Shown here piece by piece: positions 46,365-54,480 of a stretch of 64,000 nt of DNA. A program made the position numbers and the translations under genes. The notes beneath the pieces are model-generated. The model saw only the letters and a list, made by a program, of their open reading frames with translations, searched no databases and was not told the DNA's origin. Positions within the stretch are counted from its first letter, which is position 1, and each line of letters starts with the position of its first letter. Source of the DNA: Bosea sp. AS-1 (GTDB lineage: Bacteria; Pseudomonadota; Alphaproteobacteria; Rhizobiales; Beijerinckiaceae); assembly GCF_002220095.1 (NCBI RefSeq), contig NZ_CP022372.1, forward strand, positions 4,891,001-4,955,000. The letters are read 5' to 3'.

Positions 46365-47777
46365 ATGCAGATGCTGGCGCAAGCGCAGCCGATTGCCGCT
46401 ATCGCCCTCCCGGCGGAGCTCACGGAGGGGTTGAAGGCGCTGCTCGGGCGTCGTTTCGCGACCTCGGCGGCCGACCGAGAGCATCACGGTCGCGGTGAAT
46501 CCTATCATGCCGGCTTGGCTCCCGATGCCGTCTGCTACGCCGAGAGCACCGAGGAGGTCGCCGCGATCGTCCGGCTCTGCGCCGCCCATCGCACGCCGAT
46601 CGTGCCGTTTGGGGCCGGCACTTCGCTCGAAGGCCATGTGACGGCTGTACGGGGCGGCGTCTGCGTCGATCTCAGCCGCATGAACACGATCCTCTCCGTC
46701 CGCCCCGAGGATCTCGACGCGACGGTGCAGGCTGGGGTGACGCGCCAGCAGCTGAACAGCGATCTGCGCGATCTTGGCCTCTTCTTCCCGATTGATCCCG
46801 GCGGCGAGAGCACCATCGGCGGCATGGCGGCGACGCGCGCCTCCGGCACCAACGCCGTCCGCTACGGCACGATGCGCGAGAACGTCGTTTCCCTGACCCT
46901 GGTGACCGCTGAAGGCGAGATCGTCCGGACGGCGCGCCGCGCCCGCAAATCCTCGGCCGGCTACGACCTGACGCGCCTGCTCGTCGGCTCGGAGGGAACG
47001 CTCGCGATCATCACCGAGGTCACGGTGCGGCTCTACGGGATTCCCGAGGCGGTCAGCGCGGCGACCTGTTCCTTTCCCTCCGTCTCGCGGGCGGTCGATC
47101 TTGTCGTCGCCGTCATCCAGAGCGGCATTCCGGTCGCCCGTGTCGAACTGCTCGACGAAACGACCATCCGTGCCGTCAACAATTACAGCAAGCTCGGATT
47201 GAACGAGGCGCCGACACTGTTCTTCGAGTTCCACGGCTCGCAGGCCGGGGTCCGGGAGCAGGCGGAAACGGTCGAGGCGCTGGCGGCCGATTTCGAGGGG
47301 CTGGGCTTCGTCGCGGCGGCCGATGCCGACAGCCGCACCCGCCTCTGGAAAGCCCGGCACGACACGCATTACGCAGTCCAGGCCCTGCGCCCCAACGCGA
47401 AGCTCTGGAGCACGGATGTTTGCGTGCCGATCTCGGCGCTCGCCCCCTGCATCGCGGAGACGCAGGCCGACATCGCCGGCGCCTCCTTCCCGATCAGCAT
47501 GGTCGGCCATGTCGGGGACGGCAATTTCCATCTCGGGCTGGTGATCGATCCATCCGACCCGCGGGAGCTCGCGGAGGCGGCGGCGATCAACGACCGGCTG
47601 GTACGTCGTGCACTGGCGCTGGACGGCACCTGTACCGGCGAGCACGGCGTCGGCACAGGCAAGATCAAGTTCATGCGGCTCGAACATGGCCCGGCCGTCG
47701 ACATGATGCGGAAGGTCAAGCGGGCTCTCGACCCGCTGAACATCCTCAACCCGGGCAAGGTTCTGCCCGAAGACTGA
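46365..47777 (+). CDS. FAD-linked 2-hydroxyacid oxidase/dehydrogenase (GlcD/DLD type)
   Basis: A 470-aa VAO-type flavoprotein. The FAD-binding PP-loop GAGTSLEGHVTAVRGG is clear, followed by the ATRASGTNAVRYGTMRENV segment, and the C-terminal domain has GHVGDGNFH and the CTGEHGVGTGK motif of D-lactate dehydrogenase/glycolate oxidase. It oxidises a D-2-hydroxy acid to the 2-oxo acid. ATG at 46365 or 46371 could start it; GGGGAA spacing favours 46371 slightly. The TRAP importer genes follow, probably bringing in its substrate. Confidence 0.9.
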   Translation: MQMLAQAQPIAAIALPAELTEGLKALLGRRFATSAADREHHGRGESYHAGLAPDAVCYAESTEEVAAIVRLCAAHRTPIVPFGAGTSLEGHVTAVRGGVCVDLSRMNTILSVRPEDLDATVQAGVTRQQLNSDLRDLGLFFPIDPGGESTIGGMAATRASGTNAVRYGTMRENVVSLTLVTAEGEIVRTARRARKSSAGYDLTRLLVGSEGTLAIITEVTVRLYGIPEAVSAATCSFPSVSRAVDLVVAVIQSGIPVARVELLDETTIRAVNNYSKLGLNEAPTLFFEFHGSQAGVREQAETVEALAADFEGLGFVAAADADSRTRLWKARHDTHYAVQALRPNAKLWSTDVCVPISALAPCIAETQADIAGASFPISMVGHVGDGNFHLGLVIDPSDPRELAEAAAINDRLVRRALALDGTCTGEHGVGTGKIKFMRLEHGPAVDMMRKVKRALDPLNILNPGKVLPED

Positions 47778-47842
47778 GCCCCATTTTGCCAAAGAACGAG
47801 TCCGGCCTCGAAGCCGGCCAATCACCATCAGCGGAGGAAACC

Positions 47843-48859
47843 ATGAACAGCTTCACCACCCGCCGGGGCTTCCTGGCCGGCGCGACCGCGACAAGCGTCT
47901 GCGCCCCCACTATTCTCCGCGCAGCCGCGCCGATTTCGCTGCGCGTATCGTCCGCAGCGCCCACCGACAAGTTCGGCGCGCACTACCTTTGGTACAAGCC
48001 CTTCTCCGAACAGATCGCCAAGCTCGCCGGCGACCGCATCAAGCTCGAATACTTTCCGAACGGACAGCTCGGCAAGGAAGCCGACGTCGTCAACCAGGTG
48101 AAGGTCGGCTCCGTCGACATGATGCTGACCGGTGCCTCGATCTGGGCCACCGTTGTCCCCGAGTTCGGCATGCTCGACCTCGGCTTTCTCTTCAACAGCT
48201 ACGATCATTGCTCGAAGGCGCTCGATGCCGGCGTCGGCGAGGCCTATGACAAGATGCTGGCCGACCGCACCGGCGTGAACATCCTGGGCTGGGGCTTTCA
48301 GGTCGGAGCGCGAAGCATCTACACCAAAAAGCCGATCGCGAGCGTTGCCGAGCTCAAGGGCGTGAAGTTGCGCGTTCTGCCGACCAAAGCGTTCATCGAC
48401 ACCTTCAACATCATCGGCGCGACGCCCACGCCGATCCCGATCAACGAACTTTATACCGCGGTGCAGACCGGCGTCGTTGACGGCTTCGAGCATGATCCCG
48501 GCACCGCGATCGCCTACAAACTCTATGAGGTCACCAACCGCGGCTTCCTCACCCGCCATGTCTATACGCCGATGCTGGCCTATATCGGCAAGCGCGGCCT
48601 CGCCAAGATTCCCGCAGACCTGATGCCGGCCTTCCGCCAGGCAGCGGCGGAGGCAACGCGCGCCTCCCGCTCCGAGGTCAAGGATGTCGAGGCCGAAGCG
48701 GTCGCCGACCTCAAAGGCAAGGGCATGGTCTATACCGAAGTGCCGGAAGCCGAGATCGCGGAGCTCAAGCGCCGCATGGCGAGCGAGCTCTACAAGCCCT
48801 ACCTCGCGCAATACCCTGCGACCGCCCCCCTCTTCGAGAAGATCCAGGCGGCCGCCTGA
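47843..48859 (+). CDS. TRAP transporter substrate-binding protein (DctP family)
   Basis: A 338-aa periplasmic receptor. ATG at 47843 with GGAGGAAA upstream starts a twin-arginine-like signal (TTRRGFLAGATATS). The mature part carries DctP-family blocks: YFPNGQLGKEADVVNQVKVG and GVKLRVLPTKAFID, with the expected substrate Arg in the latter. It captures an organic acid for the fused DctQM protein encoded 69 nt downstream. The long upstream open frame overlaps the oxidase and is a shadow. Confidence 0.9.
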   Translation: MNSFTTRRGFLAGATATSVCAPTILRAAAPISLRVSSAAPTDKFGAHYLWYKPFSEQIAKLAGDRIKLEYFPNGQLGKEADVVNQVKVGSVDMMLTGASIWATVVPEFGMLDLGFLFNSYDHCSKALDAGVGEAYDKMLADRTGVNILGWGFQVGARSIYTKKPIASVAELKGVKLRVLPTKAFIDTFNIIGATPTPIPINELYTAVQTGVVDGFEHDPGTAIAYKLYEVTNRGFLTRHVYTPMLAYIGKRGLAKIPADLMPAFRQAAAEATRASRSEVKDVEAEAVADLKGKGMVYTEVPEAEIAELKRRMASELYKPYLAQYPATAPLFEKIQAAA

Positions 48860-48928
48860 CGTCTCGCCCGAGCAACTTCAAGAAGAGCGCCGGCCGTCAC
48901 ACGAGCCGGCCACCAGGAGGATATGCGC

Positions 48929-50812
48929 ATGGACGCCGTCGCTCTTGCCGGCAGCGCGCACGAAACGCGCCCGGCCCAGGACCGCTTCGCCGCGCGCGTC
49001 CTGTTCTTCATCGAACATCTCGGCGGTGCGATCCTGGCAATCGACGTAGCGGTCGTCTTCCTCTCGGTCGTCTTCCGCTACTTCCTGCACGCGCCCTTTG
49101 ATTGGGCCGAAGAGGTCGCCGCGGGATTGATGACGACGATGGTCTTCATTGGCGCGGCCAGCGTACTTGCCCGCTCGCAGCATATCGGCATCGAGGTGCT
49201 CGTGCTCATGCTGCCGCCCCCTGGCCGCGCGATCGCCGCCGCGGCCGCCGCCTGGATCACGCTGCTGGTTTCGGCCACGCTTCTAGTCTCCAGCTTCCAG
49301 CTCTTCGAGGATACCGCCAGCCAACTCACGCCGACCGGGCTGCCACAATGGATCTTCCTGCTGCCGGTTTTGTTCGGCGGGCTCGTGATGGCGGCCTTCG
49401 CCCTGGTCAATGTGCTGAAGGTGCCGACCGGTCCGCGCTGGACGGCTCTCGTCCCGCTGCTCGCGCTCTGTATCCTGATCGCCGGCTGGAACATGCTGCT
49501 GTCTCAGTTCTCGCTGGCGCCGATCCATCTTCTGGCCATCGCCTCGGTCGGCGGTTTGCTGATCGGGGTGCCGATCGCCTTCGCGCTGGCTTTCGGTGCC
49601 ATGGCTTATTTCCTGGCCGATCCTTCGCTGCCCATGCTCATCTGGGCGCAGCAGGTCGCCTCCGGCGCCAACCATTTCGTGCTGCTCGCCATTCCCTTCT
49701 TCGTGCTGGCCGGACTGACGATGGAGAGCAACGGCATGTCCGCGCGCCTCATCGAGCTGCTGCTGCGGATGATGGGGCGGCTGAAAGGCGGCATGAATCT
49801 CATCGTTATCATCGCAACTGCCCTGTTCTCAGGCGTGTCCGGCTCCAAGCTCGCAGACATCGCGGCGGTCGGCGGCGTCATCATGCCGGCGGTCCGCAAG
49901 ACCGGGCAGGACGAGAACGAGACCGCCGGCCTGCTCGCCTGCACGGCGGTGATGGCCGAGACCATTCCTCCTTGCGTCAACCTGATCATCTTCGCCTTCG
50001 TCTCGAACATCTCGATCGGGGGGCTGTTCATGGCCGGCCTCGTTCCGGCCGGGCTTATGGCTGCGGCGCTCGCCGTCGTCGCGGTGATCTACGGCACCCG
50101 CGTCGATGTCGAGAAGGTCTTCGTCGGCGGCACCAAGCGGCCGATGCTGCCGCTGATCCTCGGCGCCGGCGTGACCCTAGCGATGATCCTGATGATCGGC
50201 CGCGGCGTCACCGCCGGCATCGCGACTTCGACGGAGATCTCCGCCTTCGCCGTGGTCTATGCCTTCCTGATCGGCGGGCTCGCCTTTCGCGAGCTGAGCT
50301 GGCGGCTGGTCGTCCAGCTCTTCGTGCGCTCGGCGGCCATGACCGGCAGCATCCTGTTCATCGTCGCGGCGGCATCGAGCCTGTCCTATGCCATCACCAT
50401 CGAACGGATTCCGGACCAGATCTCTACGCTCATGATCGGCATCGGCCATGCGGTGGGTCCGATCGGCTTCATCCTCGTCAGCGTCGTGGTGATGGCCTTC
50501 TTCGGCATGATCCTGGAAGGCGCGCCGGCGCTCATCCTGTTCGGGCCGCTGCTGACGCCGATCGCGATCAAGCTCGGCATCAACCCGCTGCAGTTCGGCA
50601 CGATCATGGTGGTCGCGATGGGGCTTGGCTTCTTCGCGCCGCCCATCGGCGTCGGCCTGTTCGCAACGGCGGCGATGACGGGGACCAAGGTCGAGAACGT
50701 GACGCGGCCGATGATGAAATATATCGCCGTCCTGATCGTGGCGCTGTTCGCGCTAGTGATTTTCCCCGTCTTCTCGCTCTGGCTGCCGCGCTATTTGGGA
50801 ATGACGGGCTGA
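48929..50812 (+). CDS. TRAP transporter fused small and large permease (DctQM)
   Basis: A 627-aa membrane protein that joins two TRAP subunits. Residues ~1-180 form a DctQ-type four-helix small subunit (YFLHAPFDWAEEVAAGLM), a linker helix follows, and from ~200 the DctM large permease begins (LLAIASVGGLLIGVPIAFAL; SGVSGSKLADIAAVG; GFFAPPIGVGLF). ATG at 48929 sits 8 nt after AGGAGG, while the ATG at 48923 is too close to it. With the DctP protein it makes a Na+-driven importer for an organic acid. Confidence 0.9.
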   Translation: MDAVALAGSAHETRPAQDRFAARVLFFIEHLGGAILAIDVAVVFLSVVFRYFLHAPFDWAEEVAAGLMTTMVFIGAASVLARSQHIGIEVLVLMLPPPGRAIAAAAAAWITLLVSATLLVSSFQLFEDTASQLTPTGLPQWIFLLPVLFGGLVMAAFALVNVLKVPTGPRWTALVPLLALCILIAGWNMLLSQFSLAPIHLLAIASVGGLLIGVPIAFALAFGAMAYFLADPSLPMLIWAQQVASGANHFVLLAIPFFVLAGLTMESNGMSARLIELLLRMMGRLKGGMNLIVIIATALFSGVSGSKLADIAAVGGVIMPAVRKTGQDENETAGLLACTAVMAETIPPCVNLIIFAFVSNISIGGLFMAGLVPAGLMAAALAVVAVIYGTRVDVEKVFVGGTKRPMLPLILGAGVTLAMILMIGRGVTAGIATSTEISAFAVVYAFLIGGLAFRELSWRLVVQLFVRSAAMTGSILFIVAAASSLSYAITIERIPDQISTLMIGIGHAVGPIGFILVSVVVMAFFGMILEGAPALILFGPLLTPIAIKLGINPLQFGTIMVVAMGLGFFAPPIGVGLFATAAMTGTKVENVTRPMMKYIAVLIVALFALVIFPVFSLWLPRYLGMTG

Positions 50813-51400
50813 TAGTCCTCAAGACCGCAGATGGCGCGGGGCCGAGCAATGCACCCGGTCCTGACGCCGTTTGTGCCGACACTGCGCCCAAAGCAGAAGT
50901 GACATGACTACCGTGACCCGGACATTCGGGATCAGATGGCGCACACAAACCTGGCGCGCATCGATCTCCGCAATTCCTCCCGCTACTGGCGCGGTCCTCG
51001 GTTTCCGGGCCTGAGCTGCCTCGTCGCTGATTTCACCAGCATGACTACCCCCATAGCCACGAAGCTTTCGTGGTCGCAGTCACCGAGGCTGTCGGCGCGG
51101 GGCTCAAGAGCCGTGGACGGACCGATGAGGCCAAGGCCTCGGCCCTGCTGGTAATGCAACGCCAGATTCACCGCGGTGGCTCAACCCTGCGAACGCCATC
51201 GAGATCCCTCGCTCGAGGCGCTGCCATCGTCGTCAGCAATTCCGTCGACCGTAAATCAAGCACGCGCGGCGCCTCAGGCTCCCAGCGCCAGAACGCGAGC
51301 AATATCGGCGCCACCGCGCGCTCCACGACCTGGCTGAACACACATCACGATTAGCTTCGCGGCGAGAATGCGCCGGTTGCAGGACGTTTTTGCAGCGCGC
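50813..51400. other. Intergenic region with gene remnants
   Basis: This gap of nearly 600 nt has no intact gene. Its left-centre part is the decayed AraC-family N-terminus described separately (50936-51165). On the minus strand between about 51190 and 51340 one frame reads like protein (AVAPILLAFWRWEPEAPRVL) but has no plausible start or length, so it may be another remnant. The right end leads into the EcfG-type promoter. Confidence 0.35.
50936..51165 (+). pseudogene. Decayed AraC-family regulator (N-terminal sensor part only)
   Basis: The frame from ATG at 50936 reads LRNSSRYWRGPRFPGLSCLV, then ADFTS. One base is missing at about 51040, and the next frame then continues HDYPHSHEAFVVAVTEA and GLKSRGRTDEA. 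Joined, these look like the cupin-type N-terminus of AraC-family regulators (an H-x-x-P-H-S-H-E sensor motif followed by a glycine loop). The C-terminal HTH is absent. One frameshift plus truncation indicate a dead gene. No matching intact copy is in the window. Confidence 0.6.
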
Positions 51401-51425
51401 GGAACCGCTACCTATCGGGGATGTT
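51401..51425 (+). promoter_or_regulatory. EcfG-type (general stress) promoter of DUF1236 gene
   Basis: GGAAC (51401-51405), 17 nt, GTT (51423-51425), ending 33 nt before the start codon. This matches the alphaproteobacterial EcfG consensus GGAAC-N16/17-(c)GTT. Confidence 0.78.
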
Positions 51426-51458
51426 TGCCACCTTAGGGGGCAACTAGGAGATCGATCG

Positions 51459-51941
51459 ATGAGAAAGATCATTCTTGCTGCCAGCATTGCCTTGTTGCCT
51501 GTTGTGGCCGCCGCACAAGGCTCCGGCGGGACGGCTGGCGGTGCGGCCGGTGGCTCAGCGGGTAACGGCTCCGGCGGGACGGCTGGGGCCGCCAGCGGCA
51601 CGAGCGGGGCAGATAGCGGAAGGGGCGGAACGGGCGGTAGTGGCGCTTCGGTCGGCGGGCAATCTGATGCCGGCTCGGGTGGCTCTGCCAACGGCGCCCC
51701 GGCAGGTGGAATTACCGCCAATCTGGCACCGCGCTTCAAAACCTACGTCACAGAACACGAGGTGCCATCCTACACCTATAGTGAAGGCCTGCGAGTTGGC
51801 GCAGTCCTCCCCGAGACCGGTATCACCTATGGCGAGGTTCCCGCGGAATTCGGAACGAGAGGCTATCGCTATACAATCGTCAATGACCAGCCGGTCATCG
51901 TCGAGCCAAGGACGCGCCGCGTCATTCAGGTCATCGAATAG
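51459..51941 (+). CDS. Secreted glycine-rich DUF1236 protein
   Basis: A 160-aa exported protein. A Sec signal peptide (MRKIILAASIALLPVVAAAQ) is followed by ~60 residues of Gly/Ala/Ser/Thr-rich low complexity and a C-terminal DUF1236 domain (VTEHEVPSYTYSEGLRVG ... VEPRTRRVIQVIE). The Gly-rich part contains a 20-bp direct repeat, 48 bp apart (51519-51538 and 51567-51586), so it probably grew by repeat slippage. TAGGAG precedes the ATG, and an EcfG-type promoter implies induction by general stress. The function of DUF1236 is unknown; a periplasmic or envelope role is likely. Confidence 0.85.
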   Translation: MRKIILAASIALLPVVAAAQGSGGTAGGAAGGSAGNGSGGTAGAASGTSGADSGRGGTGGSGASVGGQSDAGSGGSANGAPAGGITANLAPRFKTYVTEHEVPSYTYSEGLRVGAVLPETGITYGEVPAEFGTRGYRYTIVNDQPVIVEPRTRRVIQVIE

Positions 51942-51960
51942 ACGCGTTCCATCTTACATC

Positions 51961-51990
51961 CAGCGCCCGGCCCCGAAGGGCCGGGCGCTG
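51961..51990. terminator. Strong hairpin after DUF1236 gene
   Basis: A perfect 13-bp stem, CAGCGCCCGGCCC (51961-51973) with GGGCCGGGCGCTG (51978-51990), CGAA tetraloop, 20 nt after the stop. There is no T-run, but the stability suggests a transcript end. Confidence 0.75.
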
Positions 51991-52060
51991 CTTGAGCCAA
52001 ACAAATTGATCCGAATGTCGCGACCGGCGCGAGGGCCAGGGGTCATAACCTTGTGAAATC

Positions 52061-52465
52061 TCAGCGCCGCCTCAGATCGACTATCTCGATCGTCCCGCTG
52101 GGCTGCGCCCGGACACTCTTTCTCTCCAGCGGGGCCGGCTTTCCGTGGTGTTTTTCGGCCGCGGTGCCCTCCGGATCATCCGGCTCATAGGGAGGATGAG
52201 GACCTGTCGGATGCCCGGATCGTGGGTTCGGCCCGGCGCGATATTCGTTCTGCTCGCCGGGCTGGCCCGGTCGCGGGACCGTGTTGAAGTGCCCAGGGGA
52301 AGAGGCATCGCCCTGGATCGGCCGGCTCTCCCACCTCTGGACGGCAGCAACGAGTTCCGCCATCTCGGCCGCCTCCGGCGTCCCTTCCTCGGCACCCGTT
52401 ATCTCACGGATTCGTGCCTGGGCAGCCTCATAAGCTTCAACGCTTTGGATATTCATCTGCTTCAT
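52061..52465 (-). CDS. Hypothetical protein with charged C-terminus
   Basis: A 134-aa soluble protein of no recognised family. ATG at 52465 (MKQMNIQSVEAYEAAQARI) or 52456 starts it. Residues ~1-50 are helical and somewhat like the N-terminus of HigA-type antitoxins (GTPEAAEMAELVAAVQRWE), but no HTH follows. The remainder is Pro/Gly-rich and polar and ends in the basic EIVDLRRR. A GGAAC-N17-CGTT EcfG-type promoter candidate lies about 80 nt upstream. No toxin-like partner is adjacent, so I do not call it an antitoxin. Confidence 0.5.
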   Translation of the reverse strand: MKQMNIQSVEAYEAAQARIREITGAEEGTPEAAEMAELVAAVQRWESRPIQGDASSPGHFNTVPRPGQPGEQNEYRAGPNPRSGHPTGPHPPYEPDDPEGTAAEKHHGKPAPLERKSVRAQPSGTIEIVDLRRR

Positions 52466-52906
52466 TCCCGCTTGCCCCCGCGAAGTGGTCGGCGGCTGCC
52501 ACGGACCGGCCGGACACCTCGCCGGCAGCATTGCTTCACCCGAGCCAACGCACATCGTGAAGACTGTGTTCCTAGGCAGCAGGCGGTTATGGTGCTTGCT
52601 GGGAGGTTCAAGGGCCTGCAGATCTGTGGGGCTTTTCGGAGCGCCTCGCTGGTCGACCTAGCCGGCCTTCTGCTCGCGCAGTGTCTTCGGGTGATAGATA
52701 TCGAAGCCTATGATAATCGCTTCCATGACCGTCACCATCAGAGGAGCAGCTTTGCGGGGCGGTGGCGGTTGGGTATTGGTCGTGAGGCTCGCCTGGCAGG
52801 ATTCACATATTGAGCTGAACCCGAAAGCTTGGGGGCCGTTCCGCAATTTGCCGCGTAGCGGCAGGTGCGGCGAGCGCATCGCCTTCATCGTTTGAAGAGG
52901 TTGGGA
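52466..52906. other. Intergenic region, including a possible microORF
   Basis: 441 nt between divergent genes. On the minus strand 52658-52738 encodes 26 codons (MVTVMEAIIIGFDIYHPKT, then LREQKAG) in a longer open frame. It has no good ribosome-binding site and I cannot support it as a gene. The right part should hold the promoter of the small secreted protein at 52907; no motif was recognised there. Confidence 0.3.
52547..52572 (-). promoter_or_regulatory. EcfG-type promoter candidate for the hypothetical gene at 52061-52465
   Basis: On the minus strand GGAAC (52572-52568), 18 nt, GTT (52549-52547); counted to CGTT the spacer is 17. The fit is good but the start codon is 81 nt away, farther than for the other promoters of this region. 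Confidence 0.5.
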
Positions 52907-53239
52907 ATGAGGGGACCCAATTGGCAGACTGTGGCGACCGTCACCTTCTGCGCACTCACCATCAGCACTGCGGGCCTCGCGGCGGACGCGAAGAAAGGCG
53001 ATTTTCTGCAGGATTACATTACCTGCGGGACGTGGGCTCAAAGCGAGAAGACAGATACCGAGCTTCACGCGGCGATAGGAAAATGGATGGTCGACTATCT
53101 GCGTCGGCACTCGCCCTCCGGATTGGAGGCGCTTCCTGACAAGGAAATCCGGAACATCGTCGAGCGACAATGCTCCGTCCAGGCTGATCGGAGTCTGAGC
53201 GTCGCCGTGTTCCTGTCTGGCACTTTGCTACCAGATTAG
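52907..53239 (+). CDS. Small secreted protein, HdeA-like candidate
   Basis: A 110-aa protein with a signal peptide (TVATVTFCALTISTAGLAAD). The mature part contains just two cysteines, Cys40 (YITCGTW) and Cys89 (VERQCSV), 49 residues apart, close to the disulfide spacing of the acid chaperone HdeA, and the mature protein has a similar size. Sequence likeness beyond this is weak, and an Rap1a-type immunity fold is another possibility. GAAGAGG precedes the ATG. It lies among stress-type genes. Confidence 0.5.
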   Translation: MRGPNWQTVATVTFCALTISTAGLAADAKKGDFLQDYITCGTWAQSEKTDTELHAAIGKWMVDYLRRHSPSGLEALPDKEIRNIVERQCSVQADRSLSVAVFLSGTLLPD

Positions 53240-53425
53240 TCCTGAACGGCTTGGGCATCCTGGGTCCGACGGCTTAGCCCGTATTCCCAGATGGCCGGGC
53301 CTGTCGAGAAGGTGGCGAGGTCAGACTACGATTTCGAGCTCCTCTTCGGCCCCGCTCGGCCTGCTCTGCCCTCGCCCGGGTTCGATCTGTGGCGCGGATT
53401 GCGGTTGCCGCGGAATTCGAAAAGG

Positions 53426-53450
53426 GGAACTCCGCCCGACTGTCCGGGTT
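53426..53450 (+). promoter_or_regulatory. EcfG-type promoter of the GNAT-VOC-DUF3008 unit
   Basis: GGAAC (53426-53430), 17 nt, GTT (53448-53450), ending 37 nt before the GNAT start codon. Confidence 0.75.
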
Positions 53451-53487
53451 CTCCTCCGATCACGTCTCATTCCGATGGAGCATTCTC

Positions 53488-53793
53488 ATGCCGACGGAAT
53501 ATCCATCCATCCGAGACGAGCCGCAGAACAATCGTTTCGTAATGGCGGTTCGAGGTGGCGAGGCTTTTGCGACCTATCGGCGGATCGACGATTATCTCGT
53601 TGTTTCTCATACCGAAGTCCCGCGATCGTTGCGCGGAAACGGAATCGGCTCTCAGCTTGCGGAAGCCGTATTCGAACATGCCCGAAATCACGGCCAACGG
53701 ATCGTGCCCGCTTGTTCCTTCATCGCAGATTGGGCCAGGAAGCATCCGGAATATCGGGAGGTACTCGTGCATCAGACGGAGGGCACGCGATGA
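53488..53793 (+). CDS. Small GNAT-type N-acetyltransferase (YidJ/YjdJ-like)
   Basis: A 101-aa protein of the compact GNAT subfamily, with the acetyl-CoA loop (PRSLRGNGIGSQLAEAVFEH) and the C-terminal WARKHPEYREVLV segment. ATG at 53488 is preceded by TGGAG. Overlap with the next gene is 4 nt (ATGA), so it is translated with the VOC protein. The substrate is unknown. It is first in a three-gene unit behind an EcfG-type promoter. Confidence 0.8.
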   Translation: MPTEYPSIRDEPQNNRFVMAVRGGEAFATYRRIDDYLVVSHTEVPRSLRGNGIGSQLAEAVFEHARNHGQRIVPACSFIADWARKHPEYREVLVHQTEGTR

Positions 53794-54167
53794 TCGACCA
53801 TATTTCAGTGGGTGCAAACGATCTCGTAAAGGCGCGCGCCTTTTACGATTCAGTATTTTCCGAACTCGGCCTGCGCCTCCTCAAAAGCAGCGAGCGCTCC
53901 GCTGACTACGGCGTGAGCAGCATCCTCTTCAGCATCGAGACGCCGCTCAACGGCGAACCGGCTACCAGCGGCAATGGAGCACATATCGCGTTCGTTGCGG
54001 GAACCAGGAAGATGGTCGACAGCTTCTACCAGGCTGCGCTGACCAATGGCGGAACCGATGCTGGTGCGCCTGGCCTTCGCCCCGAATATGACGCCCATTA
54101 TTATGGCGCCTTCGTCTTCGACCCCGACGGCAACAAGATCGAGGCCGTCACCCGTTCATCCAAGTGA
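53790..54167 (+). CDS. VOC-family (glyoxalase/dioxygenase fold) protein
   Basis: A 125-aa single-domain vicinal-oxygen-chelate protein. MIDHISVGANDLVKARAFYD carries the first metal His; GAHIAFVAG and FVFDPDGNKIEAVTR carry the later His and Glu positions. It overlaps the GNAT gene by 4 nt. Such proteins act as glyoxalase- or resistance-type enzymes; this one cannot be assigned further. DUF3008 follows 10 nt later. Confidence 0.85.
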   Translation: MIDHISVGANDLVKARAFYDSVFSELGLRLLKSSERSADYGVSSILFSIETPLNGEPATSGNGAHIAFVAGTRKMVDSFYQAALTNGGTDAGAPGLRPEYDAHYYGAFVFDPDGNKIEAVTRSSK

Positions 54168-54177
54168 GGAGAACGAC

Positions 54178-54366
54178 ATGCCTGCAAAATCTGCTGCTCA
54201 GCAAAAGGCTGCCGGCGCGGCTCTCGCCGCAAAGCGCGGCGACCTGAAGAAGAGCGAACTCAAGGGCGCTTCGAAATCGATGGAAAAGTCGATGAGCGAA
54301 AGCGAGCTTGAGAAGATGGCGTCGACCACTCGTAAGGGAAAGCCTGAGCATAAGACTAAACATTGA
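54178..54366 (+). CDS. Small Ala/Lys-rich DUF3008 protein
   Basis: A 62-aa highly charged protein (MPAKSAAQQKAAGAALAAKR, then SELKGASKSMEKSM). It matches the DUF3008 family, widespread in proteobacteria and of unknown function. GAGGAG precedes the ATG. It is the last gene of the GNAT-VOC unit, so probably part of the general stress response. Confidence 0.75.
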   Translation: MPAKSAAQQKAAGAALAAKRGDLKKSELKGASKSMEKSMSESELEKMASTTRKGKPEHKTKH

Positions 54367-54480
54367 GGCAGAAGGCCTTGGTCATCGCCGGAAAGCGCGA
54401 CCAGGGATCGGGCCTTTCCATTTCCGCGCCGCCAGCCAGTGTTCCAGAGCCTTGGCGCGGATCGCCCTTTCAAGCAACGC

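Noticed and set aside
52061..52465. Antitoxin reading of the hypothetical protein
   Set aside because: Only a short HigA-like N-terminal helix pattern; no HTH and no adjacent toxin gene.
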